Shown piece after piece: positions 18,347-29,200 of a stretch of DNA of 64,000 nucleotides. Source of the stretch: an uncultured Paracoccaceae bacterium. Lineage in GTDB: Bacteria > Pseudomonadota > Alphaproteobacteria > Rhodobacterales > Rhodobacteraceae. The DNA is taken from positions 23,142-87,141 of the forward strand of contig CALDUK010000021.1 in the NCBI GenBank assembly GCA_937924905.1, given 5' to 3'. The translations under genes and the position numbers were made by a program. Under the pieces are notes generated by a model that ran no database searches, was not told the DNA's origin, and was given only the letters and a program-made list of their open reading frames with translations. Each line of letters opens with the position of its first letter. Position 1 is the first letter of the stretch.

Positions 18347-21300
18347 CCGATCAGCTCCTCGACCATCACCACACCAGGCAGGGATTTCAGCGCCCCTTTT
18401 ATCTGCGGCGACACCGGCCAACCGGTCCCCAATTCGATGGGAATATCCTGCGTCGCCTCTTCCAAAGGCACCGACAAAACCGTCACCCGCACAGGCCCCT
18501 TGACCTTGACCGATGCATCTTCCTTGTACCGATCCAGCACCGACTGAATCATCGCAGCCGCATCAGGCGTATCAATCATCACGTTCAGCCCAGCCGCAGC
18601 CCCTGCCGCCGCGACCGTCTCGATCGGCGCAACCGACCGCGCGATAGGGTCAAACTGACCTTCGTTGAACCGCGCCTCAAGGGTCATAACCACTTGATGT
18701 GTCTGCTCAAATACCTTTCGGACCGCTTCAAAATCATCCGGGAACAAAGCCATCCCGCTGACCTGTCCGGTGGGGTCGCTGATGTTCATCCGGAAAAACC
18801 GCGTGCCCCGGCCCGACTTGCGTTCCTGCAAGGCGCTGACGATCACACCCACCCGTTCGACACTTTCGCGTCCGCTCTCGGCCTGATCCCTTAGGTCTTT
18901 GATTGTCTTCATATTTTTCCGCTTCAGGGACGGCATATATTCATCCAAAGGATGGCCTGACAAATAGAACCCAATCGCGGCTTCCTCTTCCGCCAACCGC
19001 TCATTGGGCAACCAGTCATCCATAGGCGACAAACGCGGTTCGGGCAAATCGTCACCAGCCTCGCCAAAAAGCGACACCTGGCTCGACCCTTTCTGCTCAA
19101 AAATCGCGGCAGAATAAGCGGTTAGCGCATCAAGCGAGGTAAATATCTTGCGCCGGTTTGGATCAAGCTCATCAAACGCGCCAGCACGCGCCAGCATTTC
19201 CAAAGGCCGTTTTCCGACCCGCTTCAAATCCACACGCCGGGCCAGATCAAAGATGGTTGCAAAAGGCTTACCGTCGCGCGCGTCAGTCACCAGCCGCATC
19301 GCCTCGACACCCACATTCTTCAAAGCCCCAAGCGCATAGACCAACTTGCCGTCGCGCACACTGAACGTCGCTTCGCTGCGATTGACGCAAGGGGGGATAA
19401 TCTCAATATCCAGCCCGCGCCGCACTTCTTCTGCATAAACACTAAGTTTATCAGTAAGATGCAGGTCACAGTTCATAACGCCCGCCATGAACTCAACCGG
19501 GTAATTCGCCTTCAACCAGGCAGTCTGATAACTGACAACGGCATAAGCGGCAGCGTGGGATTTGTTGAATCCGTAATTGGCAAACTTGTCCAAAAGGTTC
19601 CAAACTTCCAACGCCTTGGCCTTATCGACCCCATTCTTGGCGGCCCCTTCCAGAAACTTGGGCCGTTCGGCATCCATCGCTTCCTGAATTTTCTTACCCA
19701 TCGCACGTCGCAACAGGTCAGCACCGCCCAGCGAATAGCCCGCCATTTCCTGCGCGATCTGCATAACCTGTTCCTGATAAACGATAATTCCCTGCGTCTC
19801 GTTCAGAATATGGTCGATCAGCGGGTGCAGTTCCTCGCGTTCGGCCCGGCCATTTTTCACGTCACAATATTGCGGAATATTTTCCATCGGACCGGGCCGA
19901 TACAACGCCACAAGCGCCACGATGTCTTCGATACAGGTCGGCTTCATGCGCCGCAGCGCGTCCATCATGCCCGAGCTTTCCACCTGAAACACAGCAACCG
20001 TTTTGGCCTGCGCATACAGCTCGTAAGTCGCCGCGTCGTCCAGAGCGATGGCGCCGATATCGATGGATATTCCGCGTTTTTCCAACAAATTCAATGCGTT
20101 CTGAATAACCGTCAGGGTCTTCAACCCCAAAAAGTCAAACTTGACCAACCCGGCCTGTTCAACCCATTTCATATTGAACTGCGTCGCCGGCATGTCGGAC
20201 CGCGGGTCGCGGTAAAGCGGCACCAGTTTATCCAGCGCGCGGTCGCCAATCACCACACCGGCAGCATGGGTCGAGGCGTTTCTTAACAGCCCCTCAACCT
20301 GCTGTCCGTAGGTCAACAACCGATCAACCACCTCTTCGGCCTTCGCTTCTTCGCGCAGCCGGGGCTCATCGGCCAAGGCTTTGGAAATACTGACAGGTTT
20401 CACCCCTTCCACCGGGATCAGCTTGGACAGACGGTCCACCTGCCCATAGGGCATCTGCAAAACCCGCCCCACATCGCGCACCGCCGCCTTGGACAATAGC
20501 GCACCAAAGGTGATGATCTGGCCAACGCGATCTTCGCCATATTTTTCCTGCACATAGCGGATCACTTCCTCGCGCCGGTCCATGCAGAAATCGATGTCAA
20601 AGTCGGGCATCGACACGCGTTCAGGGTTCAAAAACCGTTCAAACAACAACGAATAGCGCAACGGGTCCAAATCGGTGATCGTCAGGGCATAAGCCACCAA
20701 AGACCCAGCGCCCGAGCCCCGCCCGGGGCCGACAGGAATATGCTTGTCCTTGGCCCATTTGATGAAATCGGCAACGATCAGAAAATAGCCGGGAAACCCC
20801 ATACCTTCGATGATCCCAAGCTCAAACTCCAGGCGTTTGTCATAGTCTTCGCGGTCGGCGGCAGGTTCAATCACAGCCAGCCGCGCGTCCAAACCAGCCT
20901 TGGCCTGACGGCGCAATTCTTCAACTTCGTCATCCGCAAACTTCGGCAAAATCGGATCATGTCGCGCCACACCAAACGCACAGCGTTTGGCAATCTCGAC
21001 TGTGTTTTCAATGGCTTCCGGCAGGTCTTTGAACAAAAGAACCATTTCGGACGGCGTCTTGAAATAGTGCTGAGGCGTCAGTTTCCGGCGCGCGGCCTGT
21101 TGATCCACATAAGCGCCTTCGGCTATGCAAATCAGCGCGTCATGGGCTTCGTATAAATCGGCTTTCGGGAAATAGACATCATTCGTCGCCACAAGCGGCA
21201 GGTCCATCTGATAGGCCATTTCAATAAACGGCCGTTCGGTCACCGCCTCGGCCTTGGGCAAGTGTCCCCCTTCGCCCGGATGACGCTGAAGCTCGACATA

Positions 21301-21807
21301 CAAACGGTCACCAAACACGTCTTTCAGCCGGGTCAGAACAGCCTCGGCCTTTGCCCGCGCCCCTTGCTGCAACAGACGCCCAACCGGGCCGTCTGAGCCG
21401 CCGGTCAGGCAAATCAGACCTTCGCCATGGTCGGCCAGATCATCCAGCGTGACATGCGGCCAATCGGATTGTCGCAGATACAGCGCCGAGTTGATTTGCA
21501 TCAGACCTTCATAGCCCGCGCGCGATTGCGCCAGCAAAACAACGGGCGCGGGCCGCTGCGGGGCTTCGCCAAGTGCCGCGTCGTCAAACTGAACATCCAC
21601 CTGACAGCCAACAATCGGCTGAACGCCTGCCCCTTGGGCCGAGACCGAAAACTCAAGCGCGTTGAACATGTTATTTGTGTCTGTGACCGCTACGGCGGGC
21701 ATGCCAACATCCGCACAAAGCTGCGGCAATGACTTTAACCGAACCGCGCCTTCCAAAAGCGAATATTCGGTGTGGACGCGAAGATGAATAAAACTGGAGC
21801 TGCTCAT
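18343..21807 (-). CDS. dnaE: DNA polymerase III subunit alpha
   Basis: FIHLRVHTEYSLLEGAVR PHP start, PDFDIDFCMDRR, GPGRGSGAGSLVAYAL. Confidence 0.97.
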   Translation of the reverse strand: MSSSSFIHLRVHTEYSLLEGAVRLKSLPQLCADVGMPAVAVTDTNNMFNALEFSVSAQGAGVQPIVGCQVDVQFDDAALGEAPQRPAPVVLLAQSRAGYEGLMQINSALYLRQSDWPHVTLDDLADHGEGLICLTGGSDGPVGRLLQQGARAKAEAVLTRLKDVFGDRLYVELQRHPGEGGHLPKAEAVTERPFIEMAYQMDLPLVATNDVYFPKADLYEAHDALICIAEGAYVDQQAARRKLTPQHYFKTPSEMVLLFKDLPEAIENTVEIAKRCAFGVARHDPILPKFADDEVEELRRQAKAGLDARLAVIEPAADREDYDKRLEFELGIIEGMGFPGYFLIVADFIKWAKDKHIPVGPGRGSGAGSLVAYALTITDLDPLRYSLLFERFLNPERVSMPDFDIDFCMDRREEVIRYVQEKYGEDRVGQIITFGALLSKAAVRDVGRVLQMPYGQVDRLSKLIPVEGVKPVSISKALADEPRLREEAKAEEVVDRLLTYGQQVEGLLRNASTHAAGVVIGDRALDKLVPLYRDPRSDMPATQFNMKWVEQAGLVKFDFLGLKTLTVIQNALNLLEKRGISIDIGAIALDDAATYELYAQAKTVAVFQVESSGMMDALRRMKPTCIEDIVALVALYRPGPMENIPQYCDVKNGRAEREELHPLIDHILNETQGIIVYQEQVMQIAQEMAGYSLGGADLLRRAMGKKIQEAMDAERPKFLEGAAKNGVDKAKALEVWNLLDKFANYGFNKSHAAAYAVVSYQTAWLKANYPVEFMAGVMNCDLHLTDKLSVYAEEVRRGLDIEIIPPCVNRSEATFSVRDGKLVYALGALKNVGVEAMRLVTDARDGKPFATIFDLARRVDLKRVGKRPLEMLARAGAFDELDPNRRKIFTSLDALTAYSAAIFEQKGSSQVSLFGEAGDDLPEPRLSPMDDWLPNERLAEEEAAIGFYLSGHPLDEYMPSLKRKNMKTIKDLRDQAESGRESVERVGVIVSALQERKSGRGTRFFRMNISDPTGQVSGMALFPDDFEAVRKVFEQTHQVVMTLEARFNEGQFDPIARSVAPIETVAAAGAAAGLNVMIDTPDAAAMIQSVLDRYKEDASVKVKGPVRVTVLSVPLEEATQDIPIELGTGWPVSPQIKGALKSLPGVVMVEELIG

Positions 21808-21917
21808 ACCATCACCATATGCAGCGCCAGAGGCGTGCGAAAGCGCGAAATGCAGGTTTTCCACGCGCGCGCATTTGGCCCCCTGTACCTTGCCTAAATT
21901 CGACATAGGTACGGGGT

Positions 21918-22574
21918 ATGTTGCTGGCCGCAGACACCATCGAAAAACGCTTTTCGGGCATGGAAAAACCCGTGCTCGACGGCGTTTCCCTTGGCCTGAA
22001 GGCGGGCGAAACACTGGCGCTGACCGGTGAAAGCGGATCAGGCAAATCGACGTTGCTGCACATCATCGCGGGGCTGGAAACCTTTGATGCGGGTCAGGTG
22101 ACCATTGCGGGCCAAGCGTTGACCGGCATGGCGGATGCGGCGCGAGCCGAGCTGCGACTGACCTCGATTGGGATGATATTTCAACAGTTTAACCTGATCC
22201 CATCGCTAAACGTTGCGCAGAACCTTACCTTTCAAGCGCGTCTTGCCGGACAAACCGTTCTGCCCGAGGCGGCAGAAAACATGGCGACCGCCTTGGGGCT
22301 TGAGGACCACCTCAGCAAATACCCCGAAGAACTGTCAGGTGGTCAGCAGCAACGCGTCGCCATCGGGCGCGCACTTTTGCCAAAGCCCAAACTGGTTCTG
22401 GCGGATGAACCCACCGGCAATCTCGACGAAGCAACCACGGATGCGGTGTTCAGCCTGCTTTTGCGCGAAACTGCAAAGGCCAATGCGGGCCTTTTGATCG
22501 TGACGCATTCCCAGAAACTCGCGGCCCAAACTGACCGCACGCTGCATCTGTCGCATGGGCGGGTGGCCGTGTGA
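21918..22574 (+). CDS. ABC transporter ATP-binding protein (LolD/MacB type)
   Basis: Walker A GESGSGKST, signature LSGGQQQRVAIGRAL. Confidence 0.93.
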   Translation: MLLAADTIEKRFSGMEKPVLDGVSLGLKAGETLALTGESGSGKSTLLHIIAGLETFDAGQVTIAGQALTGMADAARAELRLTSIGMIFQQFNLIPSLNVAQNLTFQARLAGQTVLPEAAENMATALGLEDHLSKYPEELSGGQQQRVAIGRALLPKPKLVLADEPTGNLDEATTDAVFSLLLRETAKANAGLLIVTHSQKLAAQTDRTLHLSHGRVAV

Positions 22575-24964
22575 CCGCCGCCATTCTGACCGCTCTTTTG
22601 TCCTATTGGAAACGCCGGCCCGCGCAATTTGCAGCGCTGGTGCTGGGTCTTGCGCTGGCGACCGCGCTTTGGTCCGGCGTGCAGGCGATCAATGCCGAAG
22701 CGCGCAAAAGCTATGACGCCGCCGCCGATGTGCTGGGCGGTGGCGGGCTACGCAACCTTGTCGATCCCAAAGGCTTGATTTCGCAAGACACGTTCGTGCG
22801 TCTCAGACGCGGCGGCTGGCAAGTCAGCCCGGTGGTGGATGGCTGGCTGACCACCGCCGAAGGCCGGGTGCGCATCCTTGGCATTGATCCGTTCACCGCC
22901 CCGCGCGACGGCACATTTGGCGCCGCAGCCGAGACAGGCAACCTGGCCGGTCTAACCGGCCCCGACGCGCAGGTCTTTTCCAATACCCAAACCGCCGAAC
23001 GGCTGGCAAACACGGGCGTCCCGCTGCAAATCGACGATAGCGTCGCCCCCGGCATGGCCATCGCCGACCTGCGCACTGCGTCCCGTCTGACGGGCAAAAC
23101 AGGGTATGACCGGTTGATCCTTTTGCCCGATCAGCCGCTGAAACAGACGCCCCTTGCCGATCTGGCACCTGACCTGACGATCGAGGCCCCTGCCACGGCA
23201 GACGACATCGGACGGCTGACAGACAGTTTCCACCTGAACCTGACCGCCTTTGGCCTTTTGTCCTTTGCGGTCGGGCTGTTTATCGTCCATGGTGCCATCG
23301 GTCTGGCTTTCGAGCAACGACGACCGATGTTCCGCACTCTGCGCGCGCTTGGCGTTTCGTCGCGAACACTGGTTGTCATCCTTATGGCTGAATTGCTGCT
23401 TTTCGCGCTGGCCGCCGGGGCATTGGGCATCCTTTTGGGTTATCTGATCGCAGGCGCGCTTTTGCCGGGGGTCGCGGCGACCTTGCGGGGCATCTATGGC
23501 GCGACCGTTGAAGGCGGGCTGACGCTTTCGCCGGTCTGGTGGCTAAGCGGGCTGGGCATTGCTGTTCTGGGCACCGCGCTGGCCGCGCTTTCCAGCCTTT
23601 ACCAGGTGGCCCGAATGCCACCTTTGGCGCCAGCGAAACCCCGCGCCTGGGAACGGGCCAGCCAAGGCGCCATTCGCTGGCAAACCCTTGCGGCCTGCGC
23701 CTGTTTCACCTTGTCCGCCCTTGCCTATTTGGCAGGCGGCGGGCTGGTCGCGGGCTTTACGCTGTTGGGCAGCTTTCTTTTGGGGGCCGCCCTTCTTTTG
23801 CCCGGCATACTGCTTGGCATTATCCGTTTTGCCAGCGCAGGCGCACGCACCGCCGAAACAGAATGGTTCTGGGCCGACACGCGCCAGCAAGTGCCCGGTC
23901 TGGCGCTGGCGCTGATGGCGCTTTTGCTGGCGCTTTCGGCCAATATTGGTGTCGGCACAATGGTTTCCAGTTTCCGAGACACGTTCACAGGCTGGCTGGA
24001 TCAACGGCTGGTCAGCGAACTTTACGTAACCGTAGAAACCAAAGATCAGGCGCGCGCACTGGAAGACTTTGTCACCAAGGCCGGGGGCACCGTCCTGCCG
24101 ATCTGGCACACCGACGGTCAAATCAAAGGCGCGCCCGCTGAAATATACGGCGTCGTTGACAACGCGGTCTACCGTGACAACTGGCCGTTGCTGGCCAGCC
24201 TGCCCGATGCGTGGGACCGTCTGGCCGCCAATCAAGGCGCGTTGGTCAATGAACAACTGGCGCGGCGCGAAGACCTGACCCCCGGCGATATGTTAGCCAT
24301 GCCGGGTGGCTGGGAAACGCCCATCGTCGGGGTCTACAGCGATTATGGCAACCCGCTGGCCCAAGTGGTCATTCCACTGGCCACGCTGACCCAACGGTTT
24401 GAGGCACTGGACCAAAGCGATTTTGGCATCCTGACAGACGACATTCCCGCGATGCGCCGGGGCCTGCGCGACACCGTCGGCCTCGATGAGGCGCGCATGA
24501 TCGACCAGTCTGCGCTCAAAGCGTTTTCGCTGGATATCTTCGAACGGACCTTCGCCGTCACGGCCGCGCTGAATGTGCTGACGCTTAGCGTGGCGGGGCT
24601 TGCTATTCTGACGTCGCTTCTGACGCTGTCTGCGATGCGTCTGCCGCAACTGGCGCCGGTTTGGGCGATAGGCATGACACGCAAACGACTGGCCTGGCTG
24701 GAACTTATCCGCGCGCTGGCCCTGGCCGCATTGACTTTTGTGCTGGCGCTGCCGGTCGGTCTGATGCTGGCGTGGATTTTGCTGGCCGTTATAAATGTCG
24801 AAGCTTTTGGCTGGCGTTTGCCCATGTCGCTTTTCCCGAAAGACTGGGTCTGGCTGGCGCTTGCGTCGCTGGGCGCGGCCACGCTTGCAGCCATTTGGCC
24901 CGCCCGGCAATTGGCGAAACGCCCGCCTGCCGATCTGATCAAGGTTTTCAGCCATGAACGTTAA
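22571..24964 (+). CDS. FtsX-like ABC transporter permease
   Basis: 797 aa with repeated MacB/FtsX-type transmembrane blocks; GTG start overlaps the ATPase stop. Confidence 0.88.
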   Translation: MTAAILTALLSYWKRRPAQFAALVLGLALATALWSGVQAINAEARKSYDAAADVLGGGGLRNLVDPKGLISQDTFVRLRRGGWQVSPVVDGWLTTAEGRVRILGIDPFTAPRDGTFGAAAETGNLAGLTGPDAQVFSNTQTAERLANTGVPLQIDDSVAPGMAIADLRTASRLTGKTGYDRLILLPDQPLKQTPLADLAPDLTIEAPATADDIGRLTDSFHLNLTAFGLLSFAVGLFIVHGAIGLAFEQRRPMFRTLRALGVSSRTLVVILMAELLLFALAAGALGILLGYLIAGALLPGVAATLRGIYGATVEGGLTLSPVWWLSGLGIAVLGTALAALSSLYQVARMPPLAPAKPRAWERASQGAIRWQTLAACACFTLSALAYLAGGGLVAGFTLLGSFLLGAALLLPGILLGIIRFASAGARTAETEWFWADTRQQVPGLALALMALLLALSANIGVGTMVSSFRDTFTGWLDQRLVSELYVTVETKDQARALEDFVTKAGGTVLPIWHTDGQIKGAPAEIYGVVDNAVYRDNWPLLASLPDAWDRLAANQGALVNEQLARREDLTPGDMLAMPGGWETPIVGVYSDYGNPLAQVVIPLATLTQRFEALDQSDFGILTDDIPAMRRGLRDTVGLDEARMIDQSALKAFSLDIFERTFAVTAALNVLTLSVAGLAILTSLLTLSAMRLPQLAPVWAIGMTRKRLAWLELIRALALAALTFVLALPVGLMLAWILLAVINVEAFGWRLPMSLFPKDWVWLALASLGAATLAAIWPARQLAKRPPADLIKVFSHER

Positions 24965-25988
24965 AGCCCTGATATGCGTCCTTGCATGCCTTGTGGGCGC
25001 ACCGGCTTTCGGTCAGGGGTTTGCGGGGTTAGGCCAAGCGGCCGAAGACTATGCCCTGCCAGACCCGGCCACACGGTTCGCCTTTCCGGACGACCACGGA
25101 TCGCACCCCGGGTTTCGGATCGAATGGTGGTACATCACCGCCAACCTGACCGACCTCAACGGAACAACCTACGGCATCCAATGGACGCTCTTTCGCAACG
25201 CGCTTCGCCCCACCGGTCGCCCGGAAGATCAGGCGTGGATGGCCCATGCCGCCTTGTCATCGCCCTTGGGACATTTCTCGGCCGAACGGTTTGCACGCGG
25301 GGGGACCGGTCAGGCAGGCGTCACCGCCGCTCCGTTTGCCGCCCATATCGACGAATGGGGCATCAGCGGGCCAGACCTGAATTCAATCCGCGTGACCGCT
25401 CAAGGCCCGGAATTTCACTATGATCTGCGCCTGACAGCGACCCTGCCTTTCGTGCCCCAAGGGCAGCGCGGGTATTCGGTCAAATCCGACGCCGGTCAGG
25501 CCAGCCACTATTATTCGCAACCATTCTATACGGTCACAGGCACACTGACCTTGCCCGGAGGTCCGGTCACGGTTACCGGCCAAGGCTGGCTTGACCGCGA
25601 ATGGTCGTCGCAACCTTTGGCCGAAACGCAAACGGGCTGGGACTGGATATCGTTGCACCTGGACACAGGCGACAAGCTGATGGGCTTTCAACTGCGCGAC
25701 GAAGACAACACCACCTATACCGTCGGCACCTGGATCGCGCCCGATGGCACGCCCACGCCTTTGACGCCCGATCAGATGACCATGACAGTACTGGCGCAGA
25801 CCCGTGTCGCGGGCCGCGAAGTGCCCACCGATTGGCGCGTGGAACTGCCGGACCGTTCGGTCGATATCCGCGTCACCGCAGTTTATCCCGACAGCTGGAT
25901 GGACACGCTTATCCCCTATTGGGAAGGTCCGGTGCAGGTCAGCGGCACACACTCAGGCGTCGGCTATCTTGAGATGAGCGGCTATTGA
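24954..25988 (+). CDS. Secreted lipocalin-like/AttH-CrtC-type (carotenoid 1,2-hydratase family-like) protein
   Basis: Signal peptide; HPGFRIEWWYITANL, GQGWLDREWSSQPL, WDWISLHLD motifs. Confidence 0.8.
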   Translation: MNVKALICVLACLVGAPAFGQGFAGLGQAAEDYALPDPATRFAFPDDHGSHPGFRIEWWYITANLTDLNGTTYGIQWTLFRNALRPTGRPEDQAWMAHAALSSPLGHFSAERFARGGTGQAGVTAAPFAAHIDEWGISGPDLNSIRVTAQGPEFHYDLRLTATLPFVPQGQRGYSVKSDAGQASHYYSQPFYTVTGTLTLPGGPVTVTGQGWLDREWSSQPLAETQTGWDWISLHLDTGDKLMGFQLRDEDNTTYTVGTWIAPDGTPTPLTPDQMTMTVLAQTRVAGREVPTDWRVELPDRSVDIRVTAVYPDSWMDTLIPYWEGPVQVSGTHSGVGYLEMSGY

Positions 25989-26021
25989 TCGCCACGCCAG
26001 CTTCCGGCTAGGAATGGCGCG

Positions 26022-28172
26022 ATGGACATGCCCGTTTCCCTGACCCGAGACATCGTTCTGATTGGCGGCGGCCATACCCATGCGCTTTTGCTGCGCCAAT
26101 GGGGGATGAACCCTTTGCCGGGCGCGCGGCTTACGGTGATCAACCCCGGCCCAACGGCCCCTTATACCGGCATGTTGCCGGGGTTTGTGGCCGGGCATTA
26201 CACGCGCGACGATCTGGACATCGATCTGGTCAAGCTTGCACGGTTTGCAGGCGCGCGGCTGATATTGGGCTGCGTCACAGGCATCGACCGCGACGCACGG
26301 CTGTTGAATGTGCCGGGGCGTCCGCCTGTCGCCTATGACTATGCTTCGGTTGATATTGGCATCACATCCGACATGCCCGAGATCCCGGGGTTTCGAGACC
26401 ATGCAATTGCAGCCAAACCGCTGGGCGCGTTTTCCGAACGCTGGCAAGCGCATCTGGCCGGGTCGCGCGGGCCGGTTGCCGTCATCGGCGGCGGCATCGC
26501 GGGTGTGGAACTGGCGCTTGCGATGCGCCATGCTCTGGGCGCACGGCCCGATATTCATGTGATCGACCGCAGCACGGCGCTGGCCGGTGTGGGCGACAAG
26601 GCCGCAATTGCCTTGCGCGCGGCGATGAAGGACACCGGCGTTGCCTTGATCGAAAACGCCGCTGTCCAAAAGGTGACGGCAGCAACGGTTGAACTTTCAG
26701 GCGGGCAAAGCGTGGCCGCCGACCTGACCGTCGGCGCCGCCGGGGCGCGGCCCTATGGCTGGCTGGAGGAAACCGGGCTGACGCTGCACGACGGATATAT
26801 CGCGGTCGGGGCCGACCTGCGCGCGGTGAACGACGACCGCATCTTTGCTGTGGGTGATTGCGCCCATCTGACCGCCGCACCGCGTCCCAAGGCGGGGGTT
26901 TTTGCGGTGCGCGCCGCGCCTGTATTGACCCACAACCTAAAAGCCATCGCCGCCGGGCGCACGCTGAAACCGTTCAAACCGCAATCCCATTACCTCAAGC
27001 TGGTCTCGCTTGGCGACAAAGCGGCCCTTGCTGACAAATGGGGCCGCGCTTTGACCGGCGCTTGGGTGTGGCGCTGGAAAGACCGGATTGACCGCGCTTT
27101 CATGGATCGGCTTGCCAAACTGCCGCCCATGGGCCGCCCCTTGCCCGACGTTCGGGCAATGGCGGACGACGCGACGACCACACCGCTTTGCGCGGGATGC
27201 GGAGCAAAAGTCGGGCCGGACGTTCTTGGCACCGCGCTCAGCCGCCTGCCCACGCCCACCCGCGAAGATGTGCTGACCGGCCCGGGCGACGATGCCGCAA
27301 TCCTTGCCGTTGGCGACGCGCAGCTTGCTATCACTACCGATCATCTGCGCGCCTTTTGCCACGACCCCTGGACGTTCGCGCGTATCACCGCACTTCATGC
27401 CCTTGGCGATCTTTGGGCCATGGGGGCGACGCCGGGAACCGCGCTGATGCATCTAAGCCTGCCCGATATGTCGCCCGATTTGCAGGCCCGAAGCCTGGCC
27501 GAGATGTTGGATGCCGCCCAATCCGTGTTTGCAGAAACAGATACGGAAATCATTGGCGGGCATACATCGCTCGGGGCCGAGATGACGCTGGGCTTCACGC
27601 TGACCGGCACGCTTGTCAGGCCGATCCCGCTGGGTGGCGCTTGGCCGGGCGACGATCTGATCCTGACCCGCCCCATTGGCACAGGCACGTTGCTGGCCGC
27701 CGACATGACTGGGGCGGCAGACGGCAATCACATCGCTGCGGCGCTGACGCTTATGGGCACATCCCAAGGCGATGCGGCGCGGGTGCTGGCGCAGCACGCC
27801 CATGCAATGACCGATGTAACAGGTTTTGGTCTTGCCGGTCACGCGCACCGCATGGCCAAGGCGTCAAACGTTACGCTGGCGCTTGACCTGGCCGACATTC
27901 CCATTCTTGAAGGTGCGATTGCGCTGGCAAAGGCCGGGCACCAGTCCTCCCTTTGGCCCGCGAACCGCGCGGTCCACAAAGGCCCACTGCCCGACACCGC
28001 CGAAGCGCGGTTGTTGTTTGACCCGCAAACCGCAGGCGGGTTTCTGGCCGCCGTGCCACCGACGGCGAGTAACGGCATGCTGCAGGCGATCCGCGATGCG
28101 GGTCATCAGGCCGCACGGATTGGCCGCGTCATCGAGGCATCCACTTACCCGGTCGAGATCATCGCAAGCTGA
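26022..28172 (+). CDS. selD: Bifunctional NADH dehydrogenase-like FAD oxidoreductase / selenide, water dikinase (NDH-SelD fusion)
   Basis: N-terminal pyridine nucleotide-disulfide oxidoreductase (IVLIGGGHTHALLLRQW ... AVGDCA) fused to SelD (CAGCGAKVGPDVL, GPGDDAAIL, TDVTGFGLAGHA). Confidence 0.9.
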   Translation: MDMPVSLTRDIVLIGGGHTHALLLRQWGMNPLPGARLTVINPGPTAPYTGMLPGFVAGHYTRDDLDIDLVKLARFAGARLILGCVTGIDRDARLLNVPGRPPVAYDYASVDIGITSDMPEIPGFRDHAIAAKPLGAFSERWQAHLAGSRGPVAVIGGGIAGVELALAMRHALGARPDIHVIDRSTALAGVGDKAAIALRAAMKDTGVALIENAAVQKVTAATVELSGGQSVAADLTVGAAGARPYGWLEETGLTLHDGYIAVGADLRAVNDDRIFAVGDCAHLTAAPRPKAGVFAVRAAPVLTHNLKAIAAGRTLKPFKPQSHYLKLVSLGDKAALADKWGRALTGAWVWRWKDRIDRAFMDRLAKLPPMGRPLPDVRAMADDATTTPLCAGCGAKVGPDVLGTALSRLPTPTREDVLTGPGDDAAILAVGDAQLAITTDHLRAFCHDPWTFARITALHALGDLWAMGATPGTALMHLSLPDMSPDLQARSLAEMLDAAQSVFAETDTEIIGGHTSLGAEMTLGFTLTGTLVRPIPLGGAWPGDDLILTRPIGTGTLLAADMTGAADGNHIAAALTLMGTSQGDAARVLAQHAHAMTDVTGFGLAGHAHRMAKASNVTLALDLADIPILEGAIALAKAGHQSSLWPANRAVHKGPLPDTAEARLLFDPQTAGGFLAAVPPTASNGMLQAIRDAGHQAARIGRVIEASTYPVEIIAS

Positions 28173-29200
28173 TCCGACACGTCGCGCGCCAGCGCTTCAA
28201 CATCGGCCACACCAAGATCCGATGCTTCGACCCTTGCCACCACCCGGCCCGCCCGCGCGCGCGTCTTTGCATAGCGGGGGTCATAGTGATGCGTGACCAG
28301 TTCAACCGCCAGGTCCTGCAGCGCGCCCGCCTCAACCAGCGCCAACCAGTTATCCACCCGCGCATGGCCCTGAAGCCCGCGCAAACGTTCCAGCCGTTTG
28401 GCCAGAAGGCCGGGTTCGACAACCAAATCGACATAGGCCCGCGTCAAATAGGCCGCGCGGGCGGCAAGGGGGGCGATGACTTCAATCCGGGGTGCGGTTT
28501 TCATCGCCTCGAACAGGCGGGGCGGCAGGTTCAGACGTCCGATGCGACTGCTTTCTGCTTCGACCACCACCGGGCGGGTCGGATCAAGCCGACCGACACG
28601 TTCCGCCAGACGGCTTTCGAACCCTTTCTGACTGGGCTGCCCCCCCTGCCCGCCCAGAACCGAGCCGCGATGATGCGCCAGCCCTTCCAGATCCAGCACC
28701 TGCACCCGCATGGCCGCAAGATGCTGCAAAATCTGGGTTTTGGCTGTCCCGGTATTGCCATCCAGCAGCACAATCGGGGCAGGAAACGGTGCGCGATACA
28801 GGCACTGCGACACCAAACGCCGATACGTCTGATAGCCGCCGTCCAGCGTTTCCACCCGCCAGCCGATTTGCGCAAGGATCGAGGCAAACGACCCCGAGCG
28901 CTGACCGCCCCGCCAACAATAAACCAACGGCTGCCAGCCACCGTCAAACGCCTGAAGCGGGCCTTCAAGATGCAAAGCCGCATTGCGGGCCACAAGGGCC
29001 GCACCGATCTTGCGCGCCTTGAACGGGTTGTCCTGCACATAGATCGTGCCGACATGGGCGCGTTCGGCATCTGACAACACCGGCAGGTTGATTGCACCCG
29101 GCACATGGTCTTCAGCAAATTCGGACGGCGCGCGCACGTCGATGATCGTATCAAACCGGGCAGACGTCAGCTCGGACAAATGCGTCAGGGAAAAACTCAT
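28145..29200 (-). CDS. mnmH: tRNA 2-selenouridine(34) synthase MnmH (SelU/YbbB)
   Basis: Rhodanese domain FDTIIDVRAPSEFAEDHVPGAINLPVL, P-loop LLDGNTGTAKTQIL; adjacent to selD. Confidence 0.92.
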   Translation of the reverse strand: MSFSLTHLSELTSARFDTIIDVRAPSEFAEDHVPGAINLPVLSDAERAHVGTIYVQDNPFKARKIGAALVARNAALHLEGPLQAFDGGWQPLVYCWRGGQRSGSFASILAQIGWRVETLDGGYQTYRRLVSQCLYRAPFPAPIVLLDGNTGTAKTQILQHLAAMRVQVLDLEGLAHHRGSVLGGQGGQPSQKGFESRLAERVGRLDPTRPVVVEAESSRIGRLNLPPRLFEAMKTAPRIEVIAPLAARAAYLTRAYVDLVVEPGLLAKRLERLRGLQGHARVDNWLALVEAGALQDLAVELVTHHYDPRYAKTRARAGRVVARVEASDLGVADVEALARDVSDQLAMISTG

